Source: Candidatus Hydrogenedentota bacterium (GTDB lineage: Bacteria > Hydrogenedentota > Hydrogenedentia > Hydrogenedentales > JAEUWI01). Taken from it: DNA of 64,000 bases. The stretch spans positions 62,001 to 126,000 of the forward strand of contig JAHBVV010000005.1 in assembly GCA_019637335.1 (NCBI GenBank), read 5' to 3'. How positions within the stretch are numbered: position 1 is the stretch's first letter; each line of letters opens with the position of its first letter. Positions 46,401 to 54,302 of this stretch are shown here, in pieces. The position numbers were made by a program, and so were the translations under genes. Below the pieces are notes generated by a model that did no database searches, was not told the DNA's origin, and saw only the letters and a list, made by a program, of their open reading frames with translations.

Positions 46401-46746
46401 GGGCCCCCTTATCGGCTCCCGGACCTGGGGAGGCGTCATCGGAATCAGCCCGCGCACCGCGCTCGTCGACGGAAGCGTGACCACGCAGCCGGAGTTCTCG
46501 TTCTGGTTCGACGATGTCGAGTGGGGCGTGGAAAACTACGGCACGGATCCCGACCAGGAGGTCTATATCACCCCCCAGGACTACAAGGCCGGGCGCGATC
46601 CGCAACTTGAGGCGGGTCTGGAGGCGATTCTGGGCTTGCTGAAGGAGAACCCGCCGGCCTTGCCGCCGTTCCAGAAGCGGCCGGCGCGGAATCTGCCCCG
46701 CCTGCCCCGGCGCGATGGCGCATCCGGGGGGAAACGAAGCCGGTAA
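43483..46746 (+). CDS. Tricorn protease homologue (S41-type serine protease, tail-specific fold)
   Basis: 1087 aa, ATG behind AGGAGA. An N-terminal six-bladed propeller (about 1-320) and a second propeller (about 330-650) are joined by a Lys/Glu/Asp linker (KDKDKEKDKEKG, about residues 525-538). Then come the C1 helical domain, a PDZ domain (about 755-850) and the C2 catalytic domain. The catalytic tetrad of archaeal Tricorn (S745, H746, S965, E1023) maps to S736-H737 (GTSHAYEYGG), nucleophile S959 (TNDFAGSDGD) and E1017 (VENYGTDPD). Tricorn processes peptides from the proteasome or other proteases. No signal peptide, so it should be cytoplasmic. Confidence 0.93.
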   Translation: MSGYYRQPTVHGDTVVFVSEDDLWRVPLAGGTALRLTASQGAVATPCLAPDGKWIAFSAREEGAWEVYVMPANGGPAERLTFQGGVAVVVGWVGDGAEILYSSDADAPFSRARHLWSVPRTGGIPARLPWGIANHLSRGPGNSAVIGRSTGDPARWKRYRGGNAGQLWVDREGEGTFERINPVEGNITAPMWIGKRIYFIADHEGVGNLYSCTPAGRNVHRHTHHEDFYARGASTDGRTVVYHAGGDLYRYDIREDTAQKIPVDLPSPRVQRNRRYAPADKYLQGYQLRPDGKALALTARGKLFTMGNWEGPVFQHANEPAARARLCAWLNDGKRVVFVSDRTGEERLEIADTTGTGKPRTLKKIDIGHAMGLAVSPITDRVAVENHRFELIVADLASGKSRTADRSEFGPITGAAWSPDGQWIAYSFPDTSRTRVIRLYHAPTGKRFCVTRSEFFDAAPSWDPEGKYLYFLSFRAFNPVYDTLHFDLGFPKAMRIMVAPLRLDVPDPFVLRPDPPETPKADAEKDKDKEKDKEKGTKVAPIKIDTAGLTDRILMFPREASRYGRVVGLKGKLLYSEYPIRHALGGNGGSGEGRGSVYCFDLASMKEEQILTGVDGFSLSRNRAMLIYRSGKKLRVVKAGEKPAEQKANGLVRDGGKSTGWIDLDRIKVAVDPPQEWRQMFREAWRLQRDYFWDEKMSGVDWKKVYRRYEPLLERVSCRGELSDLLWEMQGELGTSHAYEYGGDYRSAPHMPQGMLGADLAWDARGKGYRIGSMIAGDSWDEDAHSPLLAPGTGVAKGDLILAINGQPLSKAVTPGHALVNRAGQQVALTVRRKKAAPRVVTVRALGGEQLLRYRAWVNEKRAEVHRRGGGQVGYVHIPDMGARGYAEFHRGWLPELHYPALIVDVRFNGGGHVSQLLLEKLARKRLGYDVARWHAPEAYPRESVQGPMVALTNDFAGSDGDIFCHCFKRMGLGPLIGSRTWGGVIGISPRTALVDGSVTTQPEFSFWFDDVEWGVENYGTDPDQEVYITPQDYKAGRDPQLEAGLEAILGLLKENPPALPPFQKRPARNLPRLPRRDGASGGKRSR

Positions 46747-46831
46747 AAGCGATACAATCAGGGCCCGCGCGCCGGTCCCTCCAACACAACCACCGCGCGC
46801 TACCCCAAATAACCGACCAGGAGTACTGCTC

Positions 46832-48943
46832 ATGTTCCGTCCACGCATTCTCGCCCGTGCCCTTCTCGTTGCCGGACTGGCCTGCGCCTCCCTGGCGTCC
46901 GCCGGAACGGTGACCATTTACCGCGATACCTTCGGCGTGCCGTACATCTACGGCGATACCGACGCCGGCGCCGCCTTCGGGCTTGGCTACGCCCAGGCGG
47001 AAGACCGGCTCGACGATCTCTACATCAACATCCGGCAGGCGGTCGGACGCATGGCCGAGGTGCTCGGCAAGGATCACCTGCAGTCCGACTACATGATGCG
47101 CCTCGCCCGCAACGCCGAGCGCTGCGCGGAATACTGGCCCACCGCGCCGGAGCCGCTTCGCGCCATCGGCGACGGGTTTGCGGCCGGCGTGAACGCGTGG
47201 CTCGCCGACAATCCCGGAAAGGCTTCGCCCTACGCCCTCGACCTGGAGCCGTGGCATGGCCTCGCCGTCATGCGCGCCATGATCCTGAACTGGCCGCTGG
47301 GCAACATTCGCGACGAGCTACGGCAAAAAGGGAACACGCTGGGCTGGGGCTCCAACGAGTGGGCGGTGGCCCCCGAGCGCAGCGCGGACGGCAGCGCCAT
47401 CCTGCTGGCCGATCCGCACCTCACATGGCAGGGCATGTCCGTGTTTTACGAGGCGCACGTGTATGGCGACGCGCTGGCGGAGCAGCACGGCTTCTTTCTC
47501 GTGGGCGTGTACCTGCTTGCCTACGGGCACAACCAGCACGTCGGCTGGGCCCCCACCACCGGCGGCCCCGACACCGGCGACGTGTACGCCATGAAGCTCA
47601 ACCCGGACAACCCCACCCAGTATGAATACGATGGCGAATGGCGCGACGCGAAGGTCGGGATGATCTCCATACCCGTGAAGGGCGGCGACCCCGTCCAGAT
47701 GCCCACCTACACCACCCATCTTGGACCCGCGTTCGCGGAGCCGAACATCGAAAAGCAGACCATCCTCGTCGGCGCAACGCCGTACTTCGATCAGATGCAG
47801 CTCCTCGAACAAGGCTACAAGACCCTCCAGGCGCGCAATGTGGACGAGTTCACGGAAGCGATTTCGATGAACCAGTTCATGCAGCAAAACCTGATGTCCG
47901 CGGACCGCGACGGCAATATCGCGTATGCGCGCGTGGGCATGACGCCCATCCGGCCCGAGGGCTACGACTGGGGCGCGCCGGTGCCCGGGAATACCTCGAA
48001 AACAGCCTGGCTCGGCATCCATCCCCTCTCGGATCACGTCCAGATCAAGAATCCGCCCCACGGCTACATGCAGAACTGCAACATCAGCCCCGAGTTCATG
48101 ATGGTCGACTCACCGCTCACCCCGGACAAGTACATCGACTACCTCTACAACGTCAGCTGGGATACCCGGAACAGCCGCGGTGATCGCGCGCTCCAGGTCC
48201 TCGACGCGGACGACAGCCTCACCCGGGAAGAGGCCATCGACCTGGCCTTCGATATCACCGATCCCTACTGGGCGGGTTGGAAGTCGGCCCTGGAGAAGGT
48301 GGCCATTGGGCCCGCGAAGGTCGCCCTGGAAGATGCTGGCTACAAAACCGACTTCGACCGCCTCCTGAACTGGGATGCCCGCTACCACCGGGACAGCACC
48401 GCCGCCCCGCTCGTGCGCTACTTCCGCCTGACAGCCTTTGAGAAAGTCGACCCCGGCAAGGTCAACGCCGGGCGCCACCTCAATATGGACGAGCTCTTCG
48501 CCTTGAAGGACGCGCTCGACGAGGCCCGCGAGCAGATGATCGCGCTCTACGGGCGCACCGATATCGCCTGGGGCGACATGATCACCGTGGGCCGCGGCGG
48601 GAAATTCTTCCCCGCGTCCGGCGGCGACTACGGCGGCGGCGAAAACGACAAGCGCGTTCGAAGCCTCCTCAGCCTCGGGGTGCGGGAGACGGAACAGGGG
48701 AGCGGCAAATACCTGGCGAACAAGGGTTCCATGGCCATGATCCTCATGTTCATGCACGAGGACGGGGTGGAGTCCTACACCTGCGTCCCATGGGGTCAGA
48801 GCGCCGATCCCGATTCGCCGCACTACATGGACCAGGGCGAGAAGCTGTTCACCCAGCGCAAGTTCAAGCCGGTCTTCCGTACGAAGGAAGCCCTCCTGGA
48901 AAACACGACCTCGGAGAAGACCCTGACGTACGACCCCAGCTGA
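46832..48943 (+). CDS. Penicillin acylase family Ntn hydrolase, exported
   Basis: 703 aa from ATG 46832 (AGGAG at 8 bases). Signal peptide 1-24 (LARALLVAGLACASLASAG). An alpha subunit starts VTIYRDTFGVPYIYGDTDAGAAFGLGYAQAEDRL. The autocatalytic nucleophile is S174 in LGWGSNEWAVAPERS; cleavage before it makes the beta subunit, which has ILLADPHL and LLAYGHNQHVGW. Homologues hydrolyse amides such as penicillins, aculeacin or acyl-homoserine lactones in the periplasm. The substrate here is not predictable. It follows the Tricorn-like gene by 85 bases and may share its transcript. Confidence 0.93.
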   Translation: MFRPRILARALLVAGLACASLASAGTVTIYRDTFGVPYIYGDTDAGAAFGLGYAQAEDRLDDLYINIRQAVGRMAEVLGKDHLQSDYMMRLARNAERCAEYWPTAPEPLRAIGDGFAAGVNAWLADNPGKASPYALDLEPWHGLAVMRAMILNWPLGNIRDELRQKGNTLGWGSNEWAVAPERSADGSAILLADPHLTWQGMSVFYEAHVYGDALAEQHGFFLVGVYLLAYGHNQHVGWAPTTGGPDTGDVYAMKLNPDNPTQYEYDGEWRDAKVGMISIPVKGGDPVQMPTYTTHLGPAFAEPNIEKQTILVGATPYFDQMQLLEQGYKTLQARNVDEFTEAISMNQFMQQNLMSADRDGNIAYARVGMTPIRPEGYDWGAPVPGNTSKTAWLGIHPLSDHVQIKNPPHGYMQNCNISPEFMMVDSPLTPDKYIDYLYNVSWDTRNSRGDRALQVLDADDSLTREEAIDLAFDITDPYWAGWKSALEKVAIGPAKVALEDAGYKTDFDRLLNWDARYHRDSTAAPLVRYFRLTAFEKVDPGKVNAGRHLNMDELFALKDALDEAREQMIALYGRTDIAWGDMITVGRGGKFFPASGGDYGGGENDKRVRSLLSLGVRETEQGSGKYLANKGSMAMILMFMHEDGVESYTCVPWGQSADPDSPHYMDQGEKLFTQRKFKPVFRTKEALLENTTSEKTLTYDPS

Positions 48944-49052
48944 CTCGGGGCGAAAATAGACTGCCGACTACCGCCTCCTCGCGCCGCTTCACCGTGAGCG
49001 CGGGGAGGCGTTGCCGATAGTACGATGGGCCGACGCCCGGAAAGGACTCGTT

Positions 49053-49502
49053 GTGAAGCATATCCGCGTCGCCATAACCCGCGACCCCGGCACGGAAGAC
49101 CTCCCCCTGCCCGCCTATGAATCGGCCCTGGCCGCCGGGATGGATCTCCGCGCCGCAGTGGCGGAGCCGCTCACCCTCGCGCCCGGTGATCGCGCCATGA
49201 TCCCCACCGGCATCCGCATCGGGCTGCCCCCGGGCGCGGAGGCGCAGGTCCGCCCGCGAAGCGGGCTCGCCATCCGCCACGGCATCTCCATGGTCAACAG
49301 CCCCGGCACCATCGACGCCGACTACCGCGGGGAGGTCCAGGTCCTGCTCATCAACCACGGCCGCGAACCTTTCACCATCCAGCGCGGCGATCGCATCGCC
49401 CAGCTCGTGGTCGCGCCCGTCTTTCACGCCGGGTGGGACCTCGTCGACGCGCTCGACGAAACGCTTCGCGGCGATGGCGGCTTCGGGCACACCGGGGTAT
49501 AG
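49053..49502 (+). CDS. dut: dUTP diphosphatase
   Basis: 149 aa from GTG 49053, with AAAGGA 7 bases upstream. All five trimeric dUTPase motifs are present: [34 protein letters not shown] and the C-terminal [10 protein letters not shown] that closes over the active site. It hydrolyses dUTP to dUMP and pyrophosphate. The length is typical. It lies 109 bases after the penicillin acylase gene. Confidence 0.95.
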   Translation: MKHIRVAITRDPGTEDLPLPAYESALAAGMDLRAAVAEPLTLAPGDRAMIPTGIRIGLPPGAEAQVRPRSGLAIRHGISMVNSPGTIDADYRGEVQVLLINHGREPFTIQRGDRIAQLVVAPVFHAGWDLVDALDETLRGDGGFGHTGV

Positions 49503-49680
49503 GGACGGGCGCGGCTATCGGCGCGGGAGACAAGCGGGCCGCGGGTCACATTGCTTGTCGCGGTGGTCCTGGAGGGAATAGAAGGATTCTTGCAAGCGGG
49601 CCCACGTTGCAGCGGATACGACAGTCTGAGCCCGGGAAGGCAATTCGATTCCCAGTAGAGCAGCCTCCCTCCCGCCCGCG

Positions 49681-49783
49681 GCGCAATACAGCTACGGAGC
49701 GCCAACGGCCCGCCAGCAGATTGCGCCCCCAGCGCAATACAGCTATGGAGCGCCGGCGGCCCGCCGATAGATTGCGTCGCCGG
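49681..49783. repeat. Two tandem 51-base units
   Basis: GCGCAATACAGCTACGGAGC at 49681 recurs at 49732 as GCGCAATACAGCTATGGAGC, and both units go on to GGCCCGCC and AGATTGCG. It fills the middle of the 388-base gap 49503-49890, in which I see no gene. Confidence 0.75.
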
Positions 49784-49834
49784 CCCGCCATGCACACCGG
49801 CTCCATTAGTAAAAACACATACTGTTCCGCACTA

Positions 49835-49856
49835 CAGAGCGCTAAAGTGTTACGGA
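49835..49856. repeat. 22-base motif shared with 26564-26585
   Basis: CGCTAAAGTGTTACGGA in the same orientation as the other copy; it sits about 35 bases past the 3' end of the 900-aa membrane protein gene. Confidence 0.5.
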
Positions 49857-49871
49857 TGTGGAAATGTCGGT

Positions 49872-49892
49872 TGAAAATTCGCGGCGCGAATT
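49872..49892 (-). terminator. Short hairpin overlapping the stop codon of the membrane protein gene
   Basis: AATTCGC-GCC-GCGAATT followed by TTC on the minus strand; the stem begins inside the TAA stop. Seven base pairs with a 4-base T tract give a modest intrinsic terminator. Confidence 0.5.
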
Positions 49893-52593
49893 AATAGCCC
49901 GAGGGTTTCTCTGGATCGGGCTGGGGGTCGCCTTCCGGAGTGGATTCTGCTTCGGGGGTTTCGATGCCGGCCTGTTCCGGTGTGTCCTGACCAACGAGTT
50001 CGACTGCGGGGGGGTCGGGATGCCTCGCCTCGTTCTCCCCGCTCTCATCCAGGGGGGCTTCGGGCGTCCAACCCTCGGCATCGGGGTCGGCTTCCCCGGC
50101 GGTTACGGACGCCTCCACGCGATCCTCGTCGGGGGATGGGATTTCTTCGTAATCGTCGGTCTCCGATTCGGCGTCTTCCAGTTCCGTTTCATCGATGGAT
50201 TCCGCGGAGTCGGGCTGGAGGGGATCCGCGTCGAAGGTCCCGTATGGGGCCTCTGCCCCACGCTCGCCGCCATCGCCGCCATCCCGCGATCCGGAGGGAT
50301 CCCCGGACTCGGGCTCGGCATACGCCACGATGTGGGCGTCCTGGGCGCCGCCCTCCGAAACGGCCATGGCCGCATCGCCGCTGCCTTCAATCCGGGCCGC
50401 AGGGGTTGCGGTGGCGAGCGCGGCCTGCCAGCGCTTGCGATCATGGTAGTGGTACAGGATCACCGCGCTAATCAGGAAGAGCAGGACGTAGTACAGGTTG
50501 AAGGCCATTTCGTTCCAGTTGGTGATGGGGCCGGTGATGGCCTGGCCGAGTATGTTCTGCACGACAAGCACGAGCGCGACCAGCAGCGCGGCGTGTGGGA
50601 AGGGGTCACGGGCAGACTGCGCGGGCACGCGGCGGAGTAGCACGAGCAGCACGATGGCCGCGAGCACGGCGAGCATGCCGGGACCAATGTAACGCCAGTA
50701 AATGTCACCCCAGTACTGCTCGCTACCGAGTTCCTGGAGGTAGATATTGGCCCAGCCGCGCGTGCCGTTTTTCAGGGACATGCCGAGGCCCACGAGGAGG
50801 CCCAGGTAGACGCCCAGCCGTTCGAGGTTCGGCTCCTCGCGGTGGGGCTCGGTTTCCTCCAGGGAGATCGTTTCGCCCCAGGGCATGATGGCGAAAACGA
50901 ACGCGGCGACGCCGAAGCCGGCGAGCACGGCGGGCCCGAGCAGGACATACCACCGCGCGGGCTCCTCCGCCGCCATCCAGAGCCATCCCTTCCAAGCCGG
51001 GAGCTCGCCCTGGAGAAACGCGGCGCCGATGGCCAGGAGCAGGAGATAGACCGCGAGCCAGTCGGGGTTCGGGTACCGCAGGAACACGGAAACGCGGGGC
51101 TTCTTCCCGTGCACGTTGCGCGCCATGGCGCGGAGCATGTAGAGCGCCACGTAGACCGCGCCATAACCGGCGGCGATCACGAGCAGGTAGAGGTCGAAGC
51201 GCGCCCACCAGGGAAGGGGGTTGTCCCCGCGCCCCAAGCGCATCCGGGTCGAGAGGAACCACACGATGAGTACGAAGAGGCCGTAGCGTGGAAGCCAGTT
51301 ACTGAGGGGCGGCACCGGGGACGGCTCGCCGCCCCCCTCCGCCCGCCGCACGCGCCACAGGTGATGCGCATAGAGCGCGGCGCCGGCGAGCAACACGGCG
51401 GCAAAGGCGATCGTATCAAGGTGGTCGCGCCACTCCGAACCAAACATCTGTCCCCCGCGCTCGACGAGGAACCAGACAAGCAGGACGGCCATCAGGAATG
51501 CGGAGAACGCGCCGAAGTAGAAGTCGGTCCGGCGCGGCGCCGAGGCGGCGGGCAACGGGGCCGGCGCGGGCATGGGGCGGTTCACGAGGTAGTAGGCCAC
51601 GCCCAGTGCGACGCCGATACTGATGCCGCCGCAGGACTCCCAGCAGCGCCACCAGTTGAATCCGGCATCGCCGAAGACGCCCGGGGCCCATTTCCAGTTC
51701 TGGCAGAGCGCCCAGCCGGCGCCGTTAAGCAGGCCGACGGTGGAGATCAGGGTGACATTGCGCCAGTCGCGGCGTCCGATTTCGAAAAGGAGGAACCCGA
51801 GATAAAAGCCCAGGTGGCGGATCGCGTTGCCGTTGTCGTTCATCAGGCGGCGGAGATTCGGGTTCGCATCAAGGTCCTGGTAGCGCTCCTGGATGCTGCT
51901 GTAAAGCGGCAGGAACCACTGCGGGTGCTGCTGGTAGAGCTGGTCGAGGAAATAGGCCATACCGAAGCCGCAGAAGAGGCGCACGCCCCACTTCCAGGCG
52001 GCGAGGGGCCGCTCGGCGGCGCACCAGGCCAGCATGCAGGCCCCGATCCCCGCCCAGGGCACGCCGGCGATGAACAGCCAGATGAACCCGTACGTCGGGT
52101 CAATTTCCACAAATTCACCCGCGCCCGTGTTCGTCTGGAGCTTGCCCTCGAAGAAGCTGGACCACTGCATCCAGCCGCGCGCGCCCGAAAGGCCGATGCC
52201 GATGGTGAGCGCAAGCACGATCCAGCCGGAGGCGTAGCGCCGGATTGGCGGGCCGCCGGGGTTGCGGGCAATGAACCACCACGCCGCGCCCCACATGACG
52301 CCCGCGAAGACACACCCCTTCACCGCGCCGAAGCCGGAGGACCCGCGCACGGCCCACGTGAAGCCGCCCAGCGCCGCAAAGAGGAGCACGGGCAGGAAGA
52401 AATCGTGGACGAGGTCGTCCTTGCGGCGCGCGGCGCAGAACGCGGCGAGGCCGAGGGCGATCGCCCCGAGGACCGCCACGAATTGGGGCACGCCCTGCAG
52501 TTGATTCGACCAGCCAAAGACGCCCAGCGCGGCGAGCGCCAGGATGCCGGTAAGGATGGCCCCGGCGGGCTTGGAAATCGTGTGTGTGTTCAT
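49891..52593 (-). CDS. Large polytopic membrane protein with acidic C-terminal tail, function unknown
   Basis: 900 aa. I count roughly 16 hydrophobic segments between residues 12 and 718, with soluble loops at about 145-165 and 225-262 (QERYQDLDANPNLRRLMNDNGNAIRHLG). The Trp- and Gly-rich loop GFTWAVRGSSGFGAVKGC and the segment KGTRGWANIY-like (NGTRGWANIYLQELGSEQYWGDIYWRYIG) could line an active site. Residues 719-900 are a disordered acidic Pro/Asp/Glu tail. I do not recognise the family. It starts 48 bases after the UbiA-like gene and is probably the last gene of the dprE1-dprE2-ubiA transcript, so a glycosyltransferase, polymerase or flippase role acting on the polyprenyl-linked sugar is possible. 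That is inference only. Confidence 0.75.
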   Translation of the reverse strand: MNTHTISKPAGAILTGILALAALGVFGWSNQLQGVPQFVAVLGAIALGLAAFCAARRKDDLVHDFFLPVLLFAALGGFTWAVRGSSGFGAVKGCVFAGVMWGAAWWFIARNPGGPPIRRYASGWIVLALTIGIGLSGARGWMQWSSFFEGKLQTNTGAGEFVEIDPTYGFIWLFIAGVPWAGIGACMLAWCAAERPLAAWKWGVRLFCGFGMAYFLDQLYQQHPQWFLPLYSSIQERYQDLDANPNLRRLMNDNGNAIRHLGFYLGFLLFEIGRRDWRNVTLISTVGLLNGAGWALCQNWKWAPGVFGDAGFNWWRCWESCGGISIGVALGVAYYLVNRPMPAPAPLPAASAPRRTDFYFGAFSAFLMAVLLVWFLVERGGQMFGSEWRDHLDTIAFAAVLLAGAALYAHHLWRVRRAEGGGEPSPVPPLSNWLPRYGLFVLIVWFLSTRMRLGRGDNPLPWWARFDLYLLVIAAGYGAVYVALYMLRAMARNVHGKKPRVSVFLRYPNPDWLAVYLLLLAIGAAFLQGELPAWKGWLWMAAEEPARWYVLLGPAVLAGFGVAAFVFAIMPWGETISLEETEPHREEPNLERLGVYLGLLVGLGMSLKNGTRGWANIYLQELGSEQYWGDIYWRYIGPGMLAVLAAIVLLVLLRRVPAQSARDPFPHAALLVALVLVVQNILGQAITGPITNWNEMAFNLYYVLLFLISAVILYHYHDRKRWQAALATATPAARIEGSGDAAMAVSEGGAQDAHIVAYAEPESGDPSGSRDGGDGGERGAEAPYGTFDADPLQPDSAESIDETELEDAESETDDYEEIPSPDEDRVEASVTAGEADPDAEGWTPEAPLDESGENEARHPDPPAVELVGQDTPEQAGIETPEAESTPEGDPQPDPEKPSGY

Positions 52594-52641
52594 GGTGCGA
52601 ACTATAGAGAGCGGCGGCGCGCCGCTTCAAGTTGGCGGCGG

Positions 52642-53544
52642 CTACAGGGACGGCAGGTAGATGAGGGCGGCGCAGGCGGCGGCCCAGAGGAGTACGGTGA
52701 CGCCGAGCGGGCGGTCCTGCAGGAGGGTGCTGCTGGGGTCCCCGCCGCCGGTCTTGTGGTGGATGAGGTGCAGGTAGCGGAACAGGCCGTACACCACAAA
52801 GGGCAGCGTCACATACAGCTTGTCGGTGCCGAGACGCTCGATGACCTCGGGAGAACACGTATAGATGGTGTAGGTAAGGAGCGTTCCGCCGGCCATGATG
52901 AGAATCAGCTGGTCGAGGTAGTTCACGGTATAGTGCTGCAAGACCTGGCGATGGGACTGGGCCCCGCCTTCGAGGAGCATGATTTCCTGGCGGCGCTTGC
53001 TGAGGCCGAGAAAGGTGGCGAGAAACAGCGTGCAGACCACCAGCCAGTTGGAAAAGGGCACGTCCAGCGCCAGGGCGCCGGCGACGGCGCGCACGACGAA
53101 GCCCAGCGCGATGGCCATGACGTCGATGATCATGAGGTGCTTCAACTGCAGGGAGTAGGCGATGGTGAGCGCGACGTAGGCGATGAGCGCCGCGAGAAAC
53201 GGCAATCGGATGTACGCGGCGAGCGCCAGGCTGACCCCGAACAGCGCCACGACCATCAACAGGGCGGCGGGCACGCTCAGGGCCCCGCTGGCCAGGGGGC
53301 GGTGGCGCTTTTTGGGGTGTTCGCGATCGCTCTCGATGTCGAGGATGTCGTTGAAGATATAGGTTGCGCTCGCGGCGAGACAAAACGCGGCGAAGGCGAG
53401 CGCGCTAATCCCGATGCGCGCGGGATTGCCAAGTTCCCCGGCGAAAACGAGCGCCGCAAAGAGCAGAAGGTTCTTGGTCCACTGGTAGGGGCGCATCGCG
53501 CGGATGCATACCCCGGTGGCCGGCATTAGACTGCGCGCGGCCAT
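52642..53544 (-). CDS. ubiA: UbiA-family decaprenyl-phosphate phosphoribosyltransferase homologue (Rv3806c type)
   Basis: 300 aa starting at ATG 53544, which overlaps the dprE2 stop as TGATG. RPYQWTKNLLLFAALVFAG opens the first membrane segment. The prenyl-diphosphate/PRPP-binding Asp motif is FNDILDIESDREHPKKRHRPLASG, and the second conserved loop is FLGLSKRRQEIMLL. About eight to nine membrane helices in all. The WTKN and HPxKxxRPxASG forms set the phosphoribosyltransferase subgroup apart from quinone or heme prenyltransferases. Reaction by homology: transfer of 5-phosphoribose from PRPP to polyprenyl phosphate, the committed step towards polyprenyl-phospho-arabinose. Confidence 0.88.
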   Translation of the reverse strand: MAARSLMPATGVCIRAMRPYQWTKNLLLFAALVFAGELGNPARIGISALAFAAFCLAASATYIFNDILDIESDREHPKKRHRPLASGALSVPAALLMVVALFGVSLALAAYIRLPFLAALIAYVALTIAYSLQLKHLMIIDVMAIALGFVVRAVAGALALDVPFSNWLVVCTLFLATFLGLSKRRQEIMLLEGGAQSHRQVLQHYTVNYLDQLILIMAGGTLLTYTIYTCSPEVIERLGTDKLYVTLPFVVYGLFRYLHLIHHKTGGGDPSSTLLQDRPLGVTVLLWAAACAALIYLPSL

Positions 53545-54302
53545 CACATCCGCATCTTCTTGAACTGCCATCGCGGGATGCACCGGATGATCCACATGAT
53601 GTAGCGCCAGAAGAAGGGCACATAGGCCTCGTCGCGCCCGCGGCTGACGGCGCGGAAGATCGCGCGGCCGGCCTGCGCCGGCGAGGCGACGAGGGGGCCG
53701 GGCAGGGGCAGCCCCCAGGTCATGGCGGTATCCACGAAGCCCGGCTGGATGGTGGTCACGGAGACATTCGACTTGTAGAGCCGGACGCGGAGCCCTTCCA
53801 GGTAGCAGGTGAGGCCCGCTTTCGTCGCGCCGTAGATGTAGTTGCTCTGCTTGCCGCGATCGCCCGCCACCGACGAGAGCACGCCGATGAAACCCGATCC
53901 CCGCTCCTCAAAGACGGCGGCAAACTGTTCGAGAATCGAGATCATCCCGGTCAGGTTGACGTCGATCATAGCGCGGGCCACGGCGATGTCGCGCTGGGCC
54001 GCGGCCTGATCCGCCATGGCGCCGAAACCGGCGACGACCCCGGTGGGGCGCGTGCCGAGTACCGCCTCGCACTCATTCACGAAGGCCGCGTGGGTATCGG
54101 TTGCGGCGGCGTCGAAATGCAGCGCGTGCACGGGCACACCATGGCGGACGGAAAGGTCCCGCGCGCGGATCGCGTTTTCCTCATCGTCGCGCGCGCCGAG
54201 TATCAGGGCGTACCCGGCGGCGGCGTAGTTCTGGGCCAGGGCGTGCATGATGGCGGAGGTCGAGCCGAGCAGGACGGCGCTATGACGGAATTCCACGGCC
54301 AT
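53544..54302 (-). CDS. dprE2: DprE2-like SDR, decaprenylphosphoryl-2-keto-ribose reductase
   Basis: 252 aa. The N-terminus has the Gly/Ser-rich dinucleotide loop (LLGSTSAIMHALAQNY, in place of LGGTSEIG in M. tuberculosis). The active-site Ser is in VLSSVAGDRGKQSNY, followed by YxxxK in IYGATKAG. The C-terminus RYIMWIIRCIPRWQFKKMRM parallels the mycobacterial end ([20 protein letters not shown] as I recall it). It reduces the 2-keto intermediate made by DprE1 to the arabinose epimer, using NADH or NADPH. It overlaps both neighbours by one base (TGATG at each junction), so the three proteins are probably made in equal amounts. Confidence 0.88.
   Translation of the reverse strand: MAVEFRHSAVLLGSTSAIMHALAQNYAAAGYALILGARDDEENAIRARDLSVRHGVPVHALHFDAAATDTHAAFVNECEAVLGTRPTGVVAGFGAMADQAAAQRDIAVARAMIDVNLTGMISILEQFAAVFEERGSGFIGVLSSVAGDRGKQSNYIYGATKAGLTCYLEGLRVRLYKSNVSVTTIQPGFVDTAMTWGLPLPGPLVASPAQAGRAIFRAVSRGRDEAYVPFFWRYIMWIIRCIPRWQFKKMRM

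Noticed and set aside
46715-46831. N-terminal extension of the penicillin acylase to 46715
   Set aside because: It overlaps the end of the Tricorn-like gene, lacks a ribosome-binding site, and would bury the signal peptide that starts at 46832.
49681-49783. CRISPR-like array
   Set aside because: Only two directly adjacent 51-base units with no unique spacers and no cas genes.
50842-53529. Plus-strand frame of about 895 codons opposite the membrane protein and ubiA genes
   Set aside because: It spans two convincing minus-strand genes and is a charged, repetitive antisense translation.
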